Below are positions 35,411 to 47,664 of a stretch of DNA of 64,000 nucleotides, piece after piece; position 1 is the first letter of the stretch; every line of letters starts with the position of its first letter. The translations under genes were made by a program, and so were the position numbers. A model generated the notes under the pieces. That model was not told where the DNA came from, searched no databases, and was given only the letters and a program-made list of their open reading frames with translations. The stretch is from Knoxdaviesia capensis (lineage: Eukaryota; Ascomycota; Sordariomycetes; Microascales; Gondwanamycetaceae). The stretch covers positions 1,991,234 through 2,055,233 of the forward strand of contig LNGK01000005.1 in the NCBI GenBank assembly GCA_001510575.1, in the 5' to 3' direction.

Positions 35411-36461
35411 ATTGACGTCTGGAGCCGATTTTCAAGACGTTGAAGTCCGCATTCTGTGAGTTTCTGGGAATCTTTGGCAGGATGTTGTGAATCATCGAGC
35501 AGATGCAGCCGTAGAGAAAGAATGTTAGATTGTCTTGCTGCTAGGGAACACAGCGAGGTGGGAACTCCGAAATCAAAAGGGCTCACTGACACTGCGCATC
35601 CTCACCGCTACACAGGCTGTGAGAAGGACGCCTATCCAGCGTGAGACAGTACGGACAACTATTACCTGTCAATCTGATTCGAATCTCTAGCCAGGCTTTG
35701 GAATGTGTTACAGATGTAGTGCCACATACAGCCCTATTCGCTAGAGGGAGAGGGGCACACTCTATGGTTGGAAACACATATGGAAGATCGGCATCCCCAG
35801 CTTGTGAGACAAACCATTCTTGCAACCAACGCAAGCGATGGTATGGCAAAGAGAAACAGGAACTGACAAATTATTTATCACAGGCGCCATATTGAAATGT
35901 TCCGCTGAGATTTTTGATGATGAAAGTGTGGGAGGGATACAGTCTCCCTCTCTTTTGTCCTCGAGCGACGTATATAATATGTGAACTTGGCTACCGACCA
36001 ACCAGAATTCTCTATGGTACACGAGGATTCAGTGAGGAGAGCCCGCAGTAGATGCACATCTGGCGATATCCTGAAGCTTTGGAGGAGTGTTCAAGTCACA
36101 GGTGAGGCATTGCACAAGACGTTGGTGTTGAGGAGATTGTGCGTTCGTTAAAGTCCAGTTCTATCTAGCAGAGGAAATTAAAAAAAATAAAGTAAAAGAA
36201 ATCTGGTACAGGTATATCAAGTTCTGACCGCTAACGCCTTTGTTATATGATTCTGCTAATTAAGAAATGAAAAAGTGTGAAGAAGAGAAAGAAAAGAAAG
36301 ATGAAAAAAAAGGGGGGACTGAAAAAAGAAATTCAAGGGGGAAACCAGCGGTCCAACTTCATCCAAACCCAATAACCCAAAAAAGAAAAAGAAAAAGAAA
36401 AGAAAAGAAAAGGCAAAACGAAAATATCCATAACCTACCAACTACTACTAGTCAATAGTAC
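35411..36461. other. Intergenic region
   Basis: Spacer between the transporter pseudogene and the astacin-like gene, both on the minus strand. The 36260-36430 part is A-rich with GAAAA runs. No supported gene. Confidence 0.6.
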
Positions 36462-38114
36462 TTAGTAGCAGAAGTCTCTCTCCTTGACTTCGGCACATCC
36501 ATCCCAAGCCAAAGTCCACTCATCGCAAAGCTGGTTGCACGCCACACCAGGAGCAACGAACACACGGCCCTCCTGGCCCGACCACGGCAGACGCATCTGG
36601 CGGGTGACGTCAATAGCAGCGGCACCGTCACCGGCACGGAAGCCGTGGCGGCAGGCGCAGTAGTATTCGTTGACAGCACCGCCAACGACCTGGATGCACG
36701 AGGTGGTGATATCGCACAGGTTTTGGCCGGGGTGCGGGTCGCACGGCGCAAAGCACCGGATCTTGCAGTTCGACGTGCAGGTGGCGCTGCCCAGCGGGCC
36801 GTCATCGCACTCTTCGCCGATGCCGGGCTGGTGGATCCCGTCGCCGCAGTACTCCCAGTTGCACACAGAGTTGCAGCCGTCGCCGGATACCGTATTGCCG
36901 TCATCGCACTGCTCGCCGGCCTCGACGATGCCGTTGCCGCACACAGCCGTGATCTTGCAGTCGGCGCTGCAGCCGTCACCGTCGAGGTTGTTGCCGTCGT
37001 CGCACTCCTCTTCGTTGTTGGGCGACACGATGCCATCGCCACACACGCCGCGGCAGTCTTCAAAGTAGATGTCGCAAATGCGTTGGGCATCCAACATCGT
37101 CGGGTGCCCCGTGCCCTGCCACGTCACAGGCGCCTTCACCTCCAGCACGGGGCCGGGGGCATCGCTCTTGGCGAACGACCACGGGTGGTACTGCATGATC
37201 GACTTGATGTCGTAGGGACCGGCCCAGTTCAACGTGTCAATGTTGGACGGGAAGGTGACGAAGTTGCAGCCATAACCCGTGCAGGTGCCCAGACCACAGG
37301 TTGACTCTTGGCAGTAGTCAATCTCAGTCTCGTGTGGGGGTGGCTTGTAGATGTTGCGGCAGCGCACGCGGCCGCAATGCAGGTCGAAGTAGTCAGGCCG
37401 ATCAGGGCGCTGCTGCTCGTGCAGGAGACCCAGCGTGTGGCCAAGCTCATGCACATACACCAATGGCGGATTTCCGGTATCACCCAGGGAGATGTAGTTG
37501 CCGTCGACGCTGCCGGCGCGGCCAACAGGAGACGATGACACCCCGCCATCGACTGCGCGCAGCACAACCGGACCACCAACGGGGCTGCTCTTGCGGTATC
37601 CCTTGTTCACGAACTGGAGGAAGGGCAGCCGGTCTGTCCAGATCTTGGTGGCCTTCTCAAGCATTGCGCCGCGGCGGGTTTCCGAGTCGGTATCATACCA
37701 GTAGTACTCAACGACACCACCGGGCCAGCGGTTGCCAGCCCACCGCTGGATGGAGATCGATCGGTCCTGCAGGTTGCGGCGGCTCGGGGCGTTTTCTGCC
37801 ACAACCGCATCCAACAGGTCTTGCTCGGAGCCAAACACAATGTCACCGTCGATAACGGCCATTCCGTTCATGACGTAGTATGACACCCGGCGGCGGATGG
37901 GTGCCAGGGTCACATTCTGCTGGAAGGCAGCCTGGTTGAAGACCAGAGGAGCCGGCACGTACTCGATGGTCACGGTGGTGAGGTTGTCATTGGGGGCAAG
38001 AAGGTAGTTTGTGAGGTTGGCATACTGCCAGGCCGTGTGGTTTGTAGCCAGCACAGAAACGGGCAAGGCTGCAAACGCGGCCACGGCAGCCCAGAGGCGG
38101 TTGGACCGGATCAT
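36462..38114 (-). CDS. Secreted astacin-like (M12A) metalloprotease with Cys-rich repeats
   Basis: Single-exon gene of 550 residues. The start gives MIRSNRLWAAVAAFAALPVSVLA, a signal peptide; the frame is open for 64 more codons upstream but that part is not protein-like. Residues 24 to about 118 look like a propeptide. The protease domain has HELGHTLGLLHEQQRPDR at 222-239, with zinc ligands His222, His226 and His232, base Glu223 and the astacin HExxR. The Met-turn SIMQYH holds Met307 and Tyr309. Three repeats of the type CGDGI...E.CDDGN...GDGCS..C follow at about 358-450, the DUF4215 'Myxococcus Cys-rich' repeat, and then a Cys-rich EGF-like C-terminal part to 550. It is predicted to cut extracellular protein. 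Astacins are uncommon in fungi, and this repeat is best known from bacteria and protists. Confidence 0.93.
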   Translation of the reverse strand: MIRSNRLWAAVAAFAALPVSVLATNHTAWQYANLTNYLLAPNDNLTTVTIEYVPAPLVFNQAAFQQNVTLAPIRRRVSYYVMNGMAVIDGDIVFGSEQDLLDAVVAENAPSRRNLQDRSISIQRWAGNRWPGGVVEYYWYDTDSETRRGAMLEKATKIWTDRLPFLQFVNKGYRKSSPVGGPVVLRAVDGGVSSSPVGRAGSVDGNYISLGDTGNPPLVYVHELGHTLGLLHEQQRPDRPDYFDLHCGRVRCRNIYKPPPHETEIDYCQESTCGLGTCTGYGCNFVTFPSNIDTLNWAGPYDIKSIMQYHPWSFAKSDAPGPVLEVKAPVTWQGTGHPTMLDAQRICDIYFEDCRGVCGDGIVSPNNEEECDDGNNLDGDGCSADCKITAVCGNGIVEAGEQCDDGNTVSGDGCNSVCNWEYCGDGIHQPGIGEECDDGPLGSATCTSNCKIRCFAPCDPHPGQNLCDITTSCIQVVGGAVNEYYCACRHGFRAGDGAAAIDVTRQMRLPWSGQEGRVFVAPGVACNQLCDEWTLAWDGCAEVKERDFCY

Positions 38115-41100
38115 TATGAAGTGTATGGAGTTGGGTGGAAGTGTGCTGAAGAGCTTGTGGTTGCAGAACAGGAAGTCCCAGGGCACAAAACTATGAAACT
38201 CTTCTTGTGAAGTCAAGAGGACATAAGTCGAGTTCAACCTGCCTTGGACTGGAGGGAAAGGCAAGGGAAAAGGACAGGACGATATGATATATGTATCAGG
38301 GCCCAAATGCCGGATATCTCTTCCTAGCCTAAAACGGTATCAAGAAGATGAGCTGCAGGTCAGAATAAAGAGTGGGAGCTGGACAGGGATAGAGGACGTC
38401 TAATTTGATAGGGCAGCAAGTGGAAACAAAAGAAGGATGACTGGGAGAACTGAAGTTTGGATACATTCAAGCTTATGTACTACATGAGACAGAAGCATGG
38501 AGCTCGTATGAGAGCAGAGACCAGCCGTGTTGGGTGTCGGGGCTGGCTGCTTGGAGACGGCACGAACTGCACAGAGACAGCTCCGATATGCCCAAAGGGA
38601 CGGGCAAGGAGGGTACAGTGAAAACAAGTCCAATTACAGGCGGGCTGTAATTATAGAATAACAATACATCCCAGAAACGGCTAGTATCAAAAGAATGGAA
38701 TAGGAATGCACCAACGAAAGGAAGCCAAGAGCAAAGAAAGCCACAAACGGATGAAGATCGCGCGCAGGAGCTAGCTCAGGAATGGCCGTGTAAGTGCCCC
38801 CTGCAGGCCCGGGCACAAAGCCGCTGGGAGGGGAAAATCATGGATTGGGTAACCAAAGCAGATCATCGATCTGGGTGACAGAAGCATTGGCACTTTAACT
38901 CTTATTTGTGTGTTGCACTCGTACATACCCAAGCCGACTCGTAGTGGTTGAGCGGTTGGTGTCATGGTCCACGAGAGCTCTCGCTCTCTTGCACCGAACG
39001 AAGATGTCCATGGCGAGGGAAACACACACATCTGGACCCGTGAACTGGGGCAACGGTGTTTCAGATAGAAGGGACACGAAGGTCACCAACTCACCGTCCA
39101 ACACAACAGGCGGCCGGCATGGGAGGCTGAGCCGATAGATTGGGTAGAGCTCTGGACCTGTTCAACATCATGAGCATGGTCTGTATGCCTTGCGTCTGGT
39201 CTGTGGCGGTTGAGCGGCTCGCTTTGGCTAGAACCATCACCCGACATCAGGAAGTCAAGGGGAACTGTGAGCCACATAGAAAAAGTCGAGAGGCGGCGCG
39301 GGACATACAATATCTTGTTTGGAAGCGTGTAAATGGGTGTGGTCTCAGCCTCTTTCATCGGGCTGGAACTGAGATGTCTCTTCACCTGTGATACTGGCAC
39401 ATTACACATGTGTATGTCGGCGCTGTTCAAACCGGCCTTGAAGGAAGTACTCCAGTAGAGGTTTCCCAGGTTGGCCGAAAAAAAAAGAAAGCAGGAAAAT
39501 AGGAAAAGCACAAGGCCGGATCTGTTGTGGGCTGAAAATGAGTTGGTCTCATACACGCTGCCTTGTTCTCCGCGAAGGTTTCCAAATAGGGGTTAACAAC
39601 TGGACAGCCATGTTAGCCAGAACGTAATACCAGTTCGGGGAAAGCAAATGGCGTTCTGTAGGGCCCCGGAGGTTATTTCTCTCTACTCATGCCTGCTGCG
39701 ACTGTGCACTGCAGCCAGTTATAGCGTGCTCCCCTATGCAGCGATATCAGGAGTGTTTTCGAGGATCTATCTGGTGAGAGTATGTCTCCATTATCGGCGA
39801 GATTTCTCGATATTTGCAGTAGGAGGTCGGTATAACGCAGGACGATAAACTTCCGAATAGCATCATTAGAGAAGGTAGCTATAGGAGCTGAGCGAGCGCA
39901 GCATTGAATTGAACCCTAACCTCGAATCGATTCCAACTCTCAACCCAAAGATGGTTGACAAGCCTGTTCATTTCTTGATCATTTCCTGGAGCTCGGCTAT
40001 GGGGATCTAGACTCTCATGCCGCCATTTTCAACTCTTCAGCCGAGCTTGACTCCAACATTCATAAACTGGCAGGAATGCGTATACAAGCTGAACCAACGA
40101 GGCAGCCTGTTTCAAAAATAAATTTATGTACATAGGTACGGTACAAGCTTCTAAACTAGGAGCGCCCTCACGTTTTTTTGACGGCTCTAGGAACCATATC
40201 AAGAATTCACGGTGGTGGGGAGCGAAGCCTCGTCTGTTGTTAGGGTTAGGGTTGCGAAACTTCTTGAAGCTGGGCTATGCTCACCACTTCTCCCGAAGAC
40301 AAAAGTCTGCGCCCCTCAGCCCAGGGACCAGCTCCGTGCTTTCTACTCCTCGTACTGTCTCCCAGAATGAAGACCTTATCGTCCAATAACTCAAGTCTCT
40401 GACCACGTCCGATGGCACACGCCGTATGGAATAGTTTAGAGGCAAAAGTGCGATGGAATGAAACCCCTGGCCTGAGCCGATGTGGCTGAACGTAAATGTG
40501 AGTGAAACATTGGGGATAAGACTTCAGTGTTGTCGCGACTGGGTCTCCCCATCATAACCGCAAATCCACATCTTCCTGCAGATTGCCGAAACCTGACTGT
40601 TTGCAAGGCTTCGCACAGCCTGGGCAAACAAACTTGGTGTTTTTTCGATTTTTTTTTTCATGGACTTTCAGACAAGCGCACATGAATCTTCCCCCCCTTG
40701 CGGAGCACTGCCTCTCCAGGAACGGCTTGCTGCTGGTGGTTTTTCTTGCCAGCCGCGAAGCGAACCCAAAGCGGAGAACGTGCGCGACAGGGATAAAGGA
40801 GTGGCCGACATTGGAGGCTGGCTGGGGAGACTTTTCTTTTCTTTGTGTATGCCTGCTGGGGAGGTTTTATGTGATGGTTTTTCTCCTGCTTTCCTGATTC
40901 TTACCCGCCGATCCTATAGATATTGAAGTATCCGAGGAAATGGATTACTCTCATCGCGGTTGGTGGTCCACGAGGAAGTGACTCGGGTAGACTAAGCTTG
41001 CACAACCGAGTCGACCATGTAATCATCACAGCCACGCAATAGCAATACAAGTACTGCACTGTACTGTACAGTATCAAGAGCGAGGATCACATATACTCTG

Positions 41101-42227
41101 TGACGAGGAGAAGCATGGGAATAAAAGTAGGCATTGCCAGTGTTAAGGATTCCATTTAGCCCTCCTTGGTCTTGGGTTGTTCCCTTCGTGAACCAGCAAA
41201 CAAGTTTCACCAGATAACACTGATAGGCCAAAACCACGGAGAGTTTTGCCCTGCGCCCCCGCCACGGCCTTCGGCAGCATCCCCATAGCCTGGAAGCCCT
41301 GGACTAACTACGGTCGGCGAGTGCAGGAGAAAATGCATCCAAATTAAGGTTGTCAAAGAGAGTTGAAACCAGGATGTCTCTGTCTAGCTTTCTGCCCTGT
41401 TTGCCCCGGGGTTCCCCCTGTCCTCCAGGAGAGATAAATATAGGATTTCTTCCCTCCCACAATCCAGTTTGGGTATGCATCATACCTTGTTTTCGCCTTA
41501 GTGGTGCATCTTAAGCTGACCATCTGTCCGTGTGAAGAATTCCTGGTGCTGCGCCCAAAGGGGGTTTAAGAGGCTGGGATGCCAACACCATCTGTTTCTT
41601 CCTTTGTGCTGCGGCATTCCTCCTTGCTTCCCTGACCGGTTTGTTTGGCAAGAAACGAAAACGACTGATGTTCATATGTCCCTACATGTTAAGTTCTTCT
41701 GCGACCACCTCGAACTTCGATACAGCTTGCTGAGTGCACAAGCTACGCTCCAGATCTAGTCCCAAATAAAGGTGAGTTGGGTGTGTCTTACTGTTTTAAG
41801 TGCTTCGGTTTCCATCTAGTAAGTGCTCCGTGCCTGGATCACTGTTATATGCGGGCTGCTCCCACCGTCATCCCACCGTCATCTACCCTCTCCCCATCTA
41901 CCATCGCCATTTTTCTCGATTTTTTTCTCTCTCCATTCCTCATCAAAAAGAGTTTTTTTCTTTTGTTTTTCTTGTTCATGTACAAACCTCGTTTGTGTTT
42001 GTCTTTCCGTCGATACGATCGTGGGCTCTGACAACCTGGACATCCCTGCGCAGACCTGACATTCTGCGTCTATCAAGTTTCACATCCTTTTTTTGGTGGT
42101 ACGCGTCAACGTTGGGACTTCTCCTGATCATATCCATTGATCTCGACAGTCTTGAAATCTATCCTAGCAGTCGCTTGATTCTTCAGAGAATCTTTGAAAA
42201 GACACAGCAAAGAATACCCACCTCACA
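38115..42227. other. Long intergenic region, no supported gene
   Basis: About 4.1 kb with only short, motif-free open frames. It has a two-copy telomere-like repeat at 40240-40253 and a TACAG/CTGTA palindrome at 41058-41072. The last ~350 bases are a CT-rich leader for the MARVEL-like gene. Confidence 0.55.
40240..40253 (+). repeat. Short interstitial telomere-like repeat
   Basis: TTAGGGTTAGGGTT, just over two copies of the standard fungal telomere unit, in intergenic DNA. Degenerate single units also occur near 8745-8763 and 56645-56655. Confidence 0.7.
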
Positions 42228-43214
42228 ATGGCTCCTGTTCAATCAACCAAGGCGGCGTTGTACCCGCTGTACCTGTGGTATCCGCTCCGGATACTCCAGA
42301 CTATCGCATCGCTGATCCAGATTGGTATCATGCTGGGCTTCACCTTCATCAACCACCGACCTGCTGTCGTCCACTGGGTGTTCTATGTGGTAAGTGTATT
42401 CCAATGTCGTGTTGAGTAGGCTCCAAGCGCGCGATTACTTGGAAATGCCGGCGACGAACCCCAAGCCTGACCATTCTTTCCGCCCAGCTTACCGGTGTTG
42501 GCTTTATTTCCATCCTCACCATTATCATCACTTCCGTGTGGTACCGCGTCAAGGGCATCACCCCGATGCTGAGCGCAGTCTTCAATACCATCATCCTGGT
42601 GTGTTGGTGCGCCAGCTTCTCAATTGTGGCCGCCATTTTCAAGGACATGTTGTTCCTCCCGTGCACCCCCAACGTCTGGGGGTTTGGCGAGGGCTTGACC
42701 ATCTGCCATCTGTACAAGACTGCCTTTGCCTTCAGCGTCATTGCCGTGTAAGTTGTCTTCGCGTGTTACTCTTTCGACCCATGCAACCTGCATTTTTCTA
42801 ACCCGGGGCCTGCCTCCAATCTGTAGCCCCTGCAGCGCCGCCATGCTGGCCTTGGACATCCTTGCCATCCGCCGCTCTCGGCAGTACGTGCCCGTCGAGA
42901 AGCCCGGCGCCCTGCTGCGCAACCAGGAACAGGACACCTCGTATGTGTCGGGCAGCACCTATGACCAGGCCCCGAGCTGGGCCGACGACAGCTACATCCC
43001 ACCCGCAACTCTAGCCCCGTCTCCGGGATTCCCCCCTAACAAGGCCGGCTCCCGTGGAATGTCGCCTCACAGCACCTATGGCGACCTCGATCACCCCATG
43101 TTCCGCCCGGCTTCCGGCCCCAACCTCAGTGCGACTCATCTTCACATGGTCCCGCCCCGTGCGCCTAGTGCCGAGCGCACACTCCTGGACGCGCATGAGC
43201 GCCGGGCTGACTAG
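42228..43214 (+). CDS. Four-helix MARVEL-like membrane protein
   Basis: Three exons, 42228-42389, 42488-42747 and 42827-43214, encode 269 residues. Four hydrophobic helices lie at about 17-38, 52-70, 80-100 and 124-146, with a short loop between helices 3 and 4 that carries conserved Cys residues (LPCTPN, TICHLYK). This is the MARVEL topology, used by proteins that organise membrane domains and vesicle traffic. The remaining ~115 residues form a Ser/Pro/Tyr-rich cytosolic tail. Both introns have good GTAAGT donors and keep frame. The start ATG has a favourable CACAATG context after a CT-rich leader. The precise role is unknown. Confidence 0.88.
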
Positions 43215-45591
43215 ATTGGCTCTGGAGTCTGCGGTGAAATGCCACCAGTTTGACAAGAAGAACAGATGATGTGATGATATGGGATAAACGAGCTGCAAGA
43301 CATTGCAATGAGAACCTCTTTTTGGGATGTTTCTCGAATTGAAATTGATTTCTGGTTTGTGATTTTAACGGGTTTGAGGGATGGGCCGACATCTGGATCA
43401 CATCGCATGTCAAGGGTCCGGGTTCAGTTTGGGAAGTTTCAGTCTTTGTGTTCGGCTCGGGGTACTCTCTTCTTGTTTTTGCTTTCCTTTCCTTTCTTTC
43501 ACCACATCGGAAATGTCCATTCCCATGGTGGCGTTAATATGAGCTAGAATTTGGGTTTGCGCTGAACATGTGTCTGCAAGATTGAAAGTGCGTGCTGGTG
43601 ACATGATTTGTGGAGGAGAAGCGACTTGACCGATTTATTCTGACCCCGAAGTCGGGGTGGGCCCTTGAAATTTGAAAAGTTGAAATAAGCGCGGCTGAGA
43701 ATCAGCGAGTTAAACGAGCTTTATATCTTGCCGCCATGTTGAGCTCGCAAGAGCTATCGGATGCACGGGGTGTTCACGATATACCCGAATCAGACCGCCG
43801 CCGGACACAGACTTTTGGCCTCTGGCTAGGATCGCTCCGGGCGGCCCCACTTAAAGCCGAGCCTCTATTTGCTTCTAAAGTGTTCCCGGAATTGCCTAAT
43901 TCAGAAATCACCCGGCGCTTGGTACGTGGTCTGGAAGTCTGATACTTTATTTCCACCTTTATTAGATGTCCATGTCGGTGGAGAAGATGCATTCGCCGTT
44001 GAAGTTGACCGGAGTTTCCCAGCGGGGGAAACAAGCCGTGAGGCGAATTGGGCACCCAAACACCAAAGGGATTGCTTTCCATGGCCCCGGTGGCGTTACT
44101 ACCGGAGAAAGGAAGCATAGCCGAGGACAGAGGATATGATATCTGGATCCCTGCATGCAGGCGTGCATACAGTACTGTATATATGCCGAGACAGATACGT
44201 ATTGGAGAAGCGTGTGGCGAATATAACACACGCTTGAAGCACGAGATATCACTGGACGCAGAGTCTGGATGGCAGCCTAGAGAGACTCCATGACTTGCGG
44301 ACTAATCACCGCTTTGAAAATTCTCAGATATCTCCAGACGAACCGCCAATCACCAGGAGGTGGCACCTAAACTAGGGCCCGGCAGCGTGTCGGCCAAGAA
44401 TAATCTTAAACTTGGTGTGTTCCGACTACGGACTGCACATGACAGGAAGAGACCTGCACAGCCATGTGTATAGTCTGGGACTAGATAAGGGATGTGATTG
44501 TCGCGGGCATTGTGATGCAGCCTGTTTGCCCTTCCGTTGAAACGAAAACCACGGCTAATATAAGCTGCAGCTGGTCACCGACTATTGCTTTTCCCACCTT
44601 GATACCCAACTCTGTTCTTTTCTCCTTCCCTCCCCACTCTTCAGTCCCGCACAAATCACACAAGTCCATTCAAGACCACAGACCTACACGCGCAAGGACA
44701 AGGTCTGGACTTCAACGTGGCAGAGATCATGGGCCCAGAACGAAGATTGGGAAGAGAGGAAGACACTGAGACCTGAGCTAAGTTATCGTAGCTCTGAGAT
44801 GGGGTGGAACCCATTTCCACATACCGCATGATTTGAATGGGTGACATATCTCCTCGTTTGCATGATCACAAATTCACAATCCATGGAGAAAATATAACCC
44901 ACTCGTTCTGGACCAAATGACTCTTCAAGGAAGAAAAATATTTGTTTCTTTGTGGTCTCGGCTGCGCGGTTCCCTCTCCCGGAGCTGCAGGAAAGCTAAA
45001 AAAAAAAGAGACTCTAACCACCAACGACTGATGCGTTCTTCACGATAATACGAACTGGATCACGAGTTCAATGCGACGATAGTCTTGCGGATACCTCTCG
45101 TTTCCCACCTATAAAGTCTCGGGCCCTTACGATTTCCGATTCTCTTTCCTTTGCTCATTTTTCTTCTTTGAAAATCCTTCCTTGGTGACTTTACATCCTA
45201 ATTGCACACAAATTTTTGGCTGCGGGGAAAGACAACGATATCTGCCGGTCTCAGGTCAGAGTTGACATTCTAAAATCCTAAGACGGAAAAAATTTCAGTT
45301 CCCCTCTTCTCATATCACGAGTATATCAGATATCTTTTGCACTCAATTGTCGTTGGAAACGCCCAATCCTGACGAATTAGTTAGGTCGGAACAGCTACCG
45401 GATATCACGATAGTTTTTCCTTCTTTTCTGTTCTCCCGCCCAAACCTTCCTCTCAAGAACTGCTAATTTATCATTGATACCACTGAACTTCAAACAACCG
45501 GAGAGTGTCGGAGTCTCACTCTCGAGAAATTGACTTCGTGTCTTTCTTGTTTCCTCTCTAAACCGCCGGTTCAGGCTCTCATCCTCTCGCC
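43215..45591. other. Intergenic region
   Basis: About 2.4 kb with no supported gene. It contains a perfect 12-bp TACAGTACTGTA palindrome at 44168-44179 and a TATAAAG match near 45109-45116, about 480 bases before the next gene, which may be its TATA box. The final ~180 bases are CT-rich leader. Confidence 0.55.
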
Positions 45592-47306
45592 ATGGATTCA
45601 ATCGCCCTGGGGACAATCGTCTCCATTGACTCCCACTCTAGATCTCCCCCTAACACACCCGACTCTCCTCTTTCATCCCCAACTGCCCCGGCCAAGATTC
45701 TCTCTCGCTCCCAAGTCGGCGGCGCATCCGCCCCGACCGAACTCCGGAGATACCAATCTTCCGTCTCAATCTCAGGCCTAGCTTCCCATGCTGGCGACAT
45801 CAGATACACCCCTTACCCCTCACCACCTGCATCTCCATCGCGGGCATCGTCGTTCTTCAACAAGAAGGATGGCGTGACAAAAGTGTCCGTGGCCCCCGTC
45901 GCCCCGAGCCCTGCTACTGGCAGTGCTGGACCTTCCGCTTACAACACAGATCTGGAGATGAGCCGTCCGACGACACCCATTCTGGATGGCCTGGAACCCG
46001 GAGAGGATATGGAGAACTCTACTACTGCTCTCCAGAGCTGGCGCGATCCCTACAAGAACCGGTTCCGGGTGATGACTTTCTGCTTGATCATTCTTACCAG
46101 TGGGTTCAACGACGCTGCTGCTGGTGCCCTGATTCCGTACATGGAGACGTGAGTTCTTCTCCTTGTCCAGAACACTAACTTGAAACTTTCTAACATGTGA
46201 TATCCTCCGCTAGGTATTATAATATCGGCTATGCCACTGTGTCTCTCATCTTCGTGGGAAACGCTATCGGCTTTATTGCTGCTGCCGCCTGCCTGGATGC
46301 GATGCGGTCTTGGCTGGGAAGTGCGCGTCTTCTTGCTGCCACGCAAACTCTTATGATGCTTTCCTACCTGCCAATCGTTTGCCTTGCTCCATTCCCGAGT
46401 ATCGTTGTTGGATCGGCCGTCACGGGATTCTCCATGGCTACAAGTGTTGCTATGGCCAATCTTTTTGTCGGTACACTCCAAAGCTCAATGGCTCTCCTTG
46501 GCATTATTCACGGATGCTACGGCATCGGAGCCACTTGTGCTCCTCTGATCGCCACGGCACTTGTGTCGTACACTGGACCTGAGAAGTGGAGCCGGTACTA
46601 CTTGCTCACGCTTAGCCTGGCATCGGTCACTGTGGGGTTGTCCTTGTGGTCGTTCTGGGACGACAAGCCGGACAGCGTTCAACTGGATGCGTCTGGCGCC
46701 GAACCCAAGCGCAGATCACGCTTCCTGAGCATGTTCATTGCGCTCAAGGGCCGCGTGGTGCTGTTGGGTGCGTTGTTCATCTTTGCCTACCAGGGTTCCG
46801 AGGTGTCGATCTCCGGCTGGGTGATTTCGTTCCTTATTTCCACCCGTAACGGTGACCCGGCCTCCGTCGGTTACGTCACTGCGGGTTTCTGGGGTGGTAT
46901 CACTCTGGGCCGGTTTTTGATTTCCGGTCCCGCCCATCGCATTGGAGAGAAGACCTTCGTGTATGGAGCGGTTGTTGGAGCCGCGGTGTTCCAGGCCCTT
47001 GTCTGGGCTGTTCCAAACATCATCGGAAATGCCCTGGCAGTGTCAATTGTTGGCTTGTTGCTCGGGCCCGTGTACCCGTGTGCCGCCGCCGTCTTCCTCA
47101 ACACCCTCACCCGGAGCGAGAAGGTTACGGGAATGGGAGTGATCAGTGCCTTTGGAAGTTCTGGAGGTGCTCTGGCTCCCTTCACCACCGGCCTTATGGC
47201 CCAGGCTGTGGGTACTTGGGTCCTTCACCCCACTGTTATCGCCTTGTTCGGTGCCATGTTGGTTTGCTGGTGGTTCATTCCGAATATCAAGAAGAGAGTG
47301 GAATAG
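45592..47306 (+). CDS. MFS transporter, FHS/BSC6-like
   Basis: Two exons, 45592-46148 and 46214-47306, encode 549 residues. The intron is 65 nt, GTGAGT...CTAG. The first ~155 residues are a Ser/Pro-rich cytosolic region with possible phosphorylation sites. About twelve membrane helices follow, starting at MTFCLIILTSGFNDAAAGAL. Other conserved stretches are GCYGIGATCAPLIATAL, the central loop rich in Lys/Arg, and ISAFGSSGGALAPFTTGLM near the end. This pattern is that of the FHS (fucose permease-like) branch that includes yeast Bsc6 relatives. The substrate is unknown, and fungal members have not been tied to one sugar. The coding frame is GC-rich and intact. Confidence 0.9.
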
Positions 47307-47664
47307 ATCTGGAGAAGGTGAGCTGTCATGTGTCGTTTCTGGTAACTTTGGTATGTGGATTTTTTGGGTAGAATGTTTTCTCTTTGCAGTTATATATATA
47401 TATATAGATCGGGTCTGGTAATTTCCGTTTGCTATACAAAACAGGTCAAACAAATGTGATGCTCCTCTTCACCGAAATGCCTTTTCCGCGAATCGATGAA
47501 GTATAACTAACTGCCCAACAAAATCTAAGTACTGGAATCCCCCCGAAGCCATTCACCATGCCCTCTATCCTGCCTGTATATGCTCTAAATGCGATCCAAC
47601 AAACAATAAAGATATTTTTAGCAGAACTGAATCTCTCTGGTGACAGAATGCTTTCTTCTAAGCC
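47307..47664. other. Short convergent spacer
   Basis: 3' ends of the FHS-type MFS gene (+) and the phosphatase gene (-). It includes a TA-repeat at about 47391-47405. Nothing else seen. Confidence 0.7.

Noticed and set aside
38940..39010. Possible tRNA-Ser/Leu-like D-arm (GTGGTTGAGCGGTT)
   Set aside because: No matching T arm (GGTTCGAATCC-like) or acceptor stem follows, so no cloverleaf forms.
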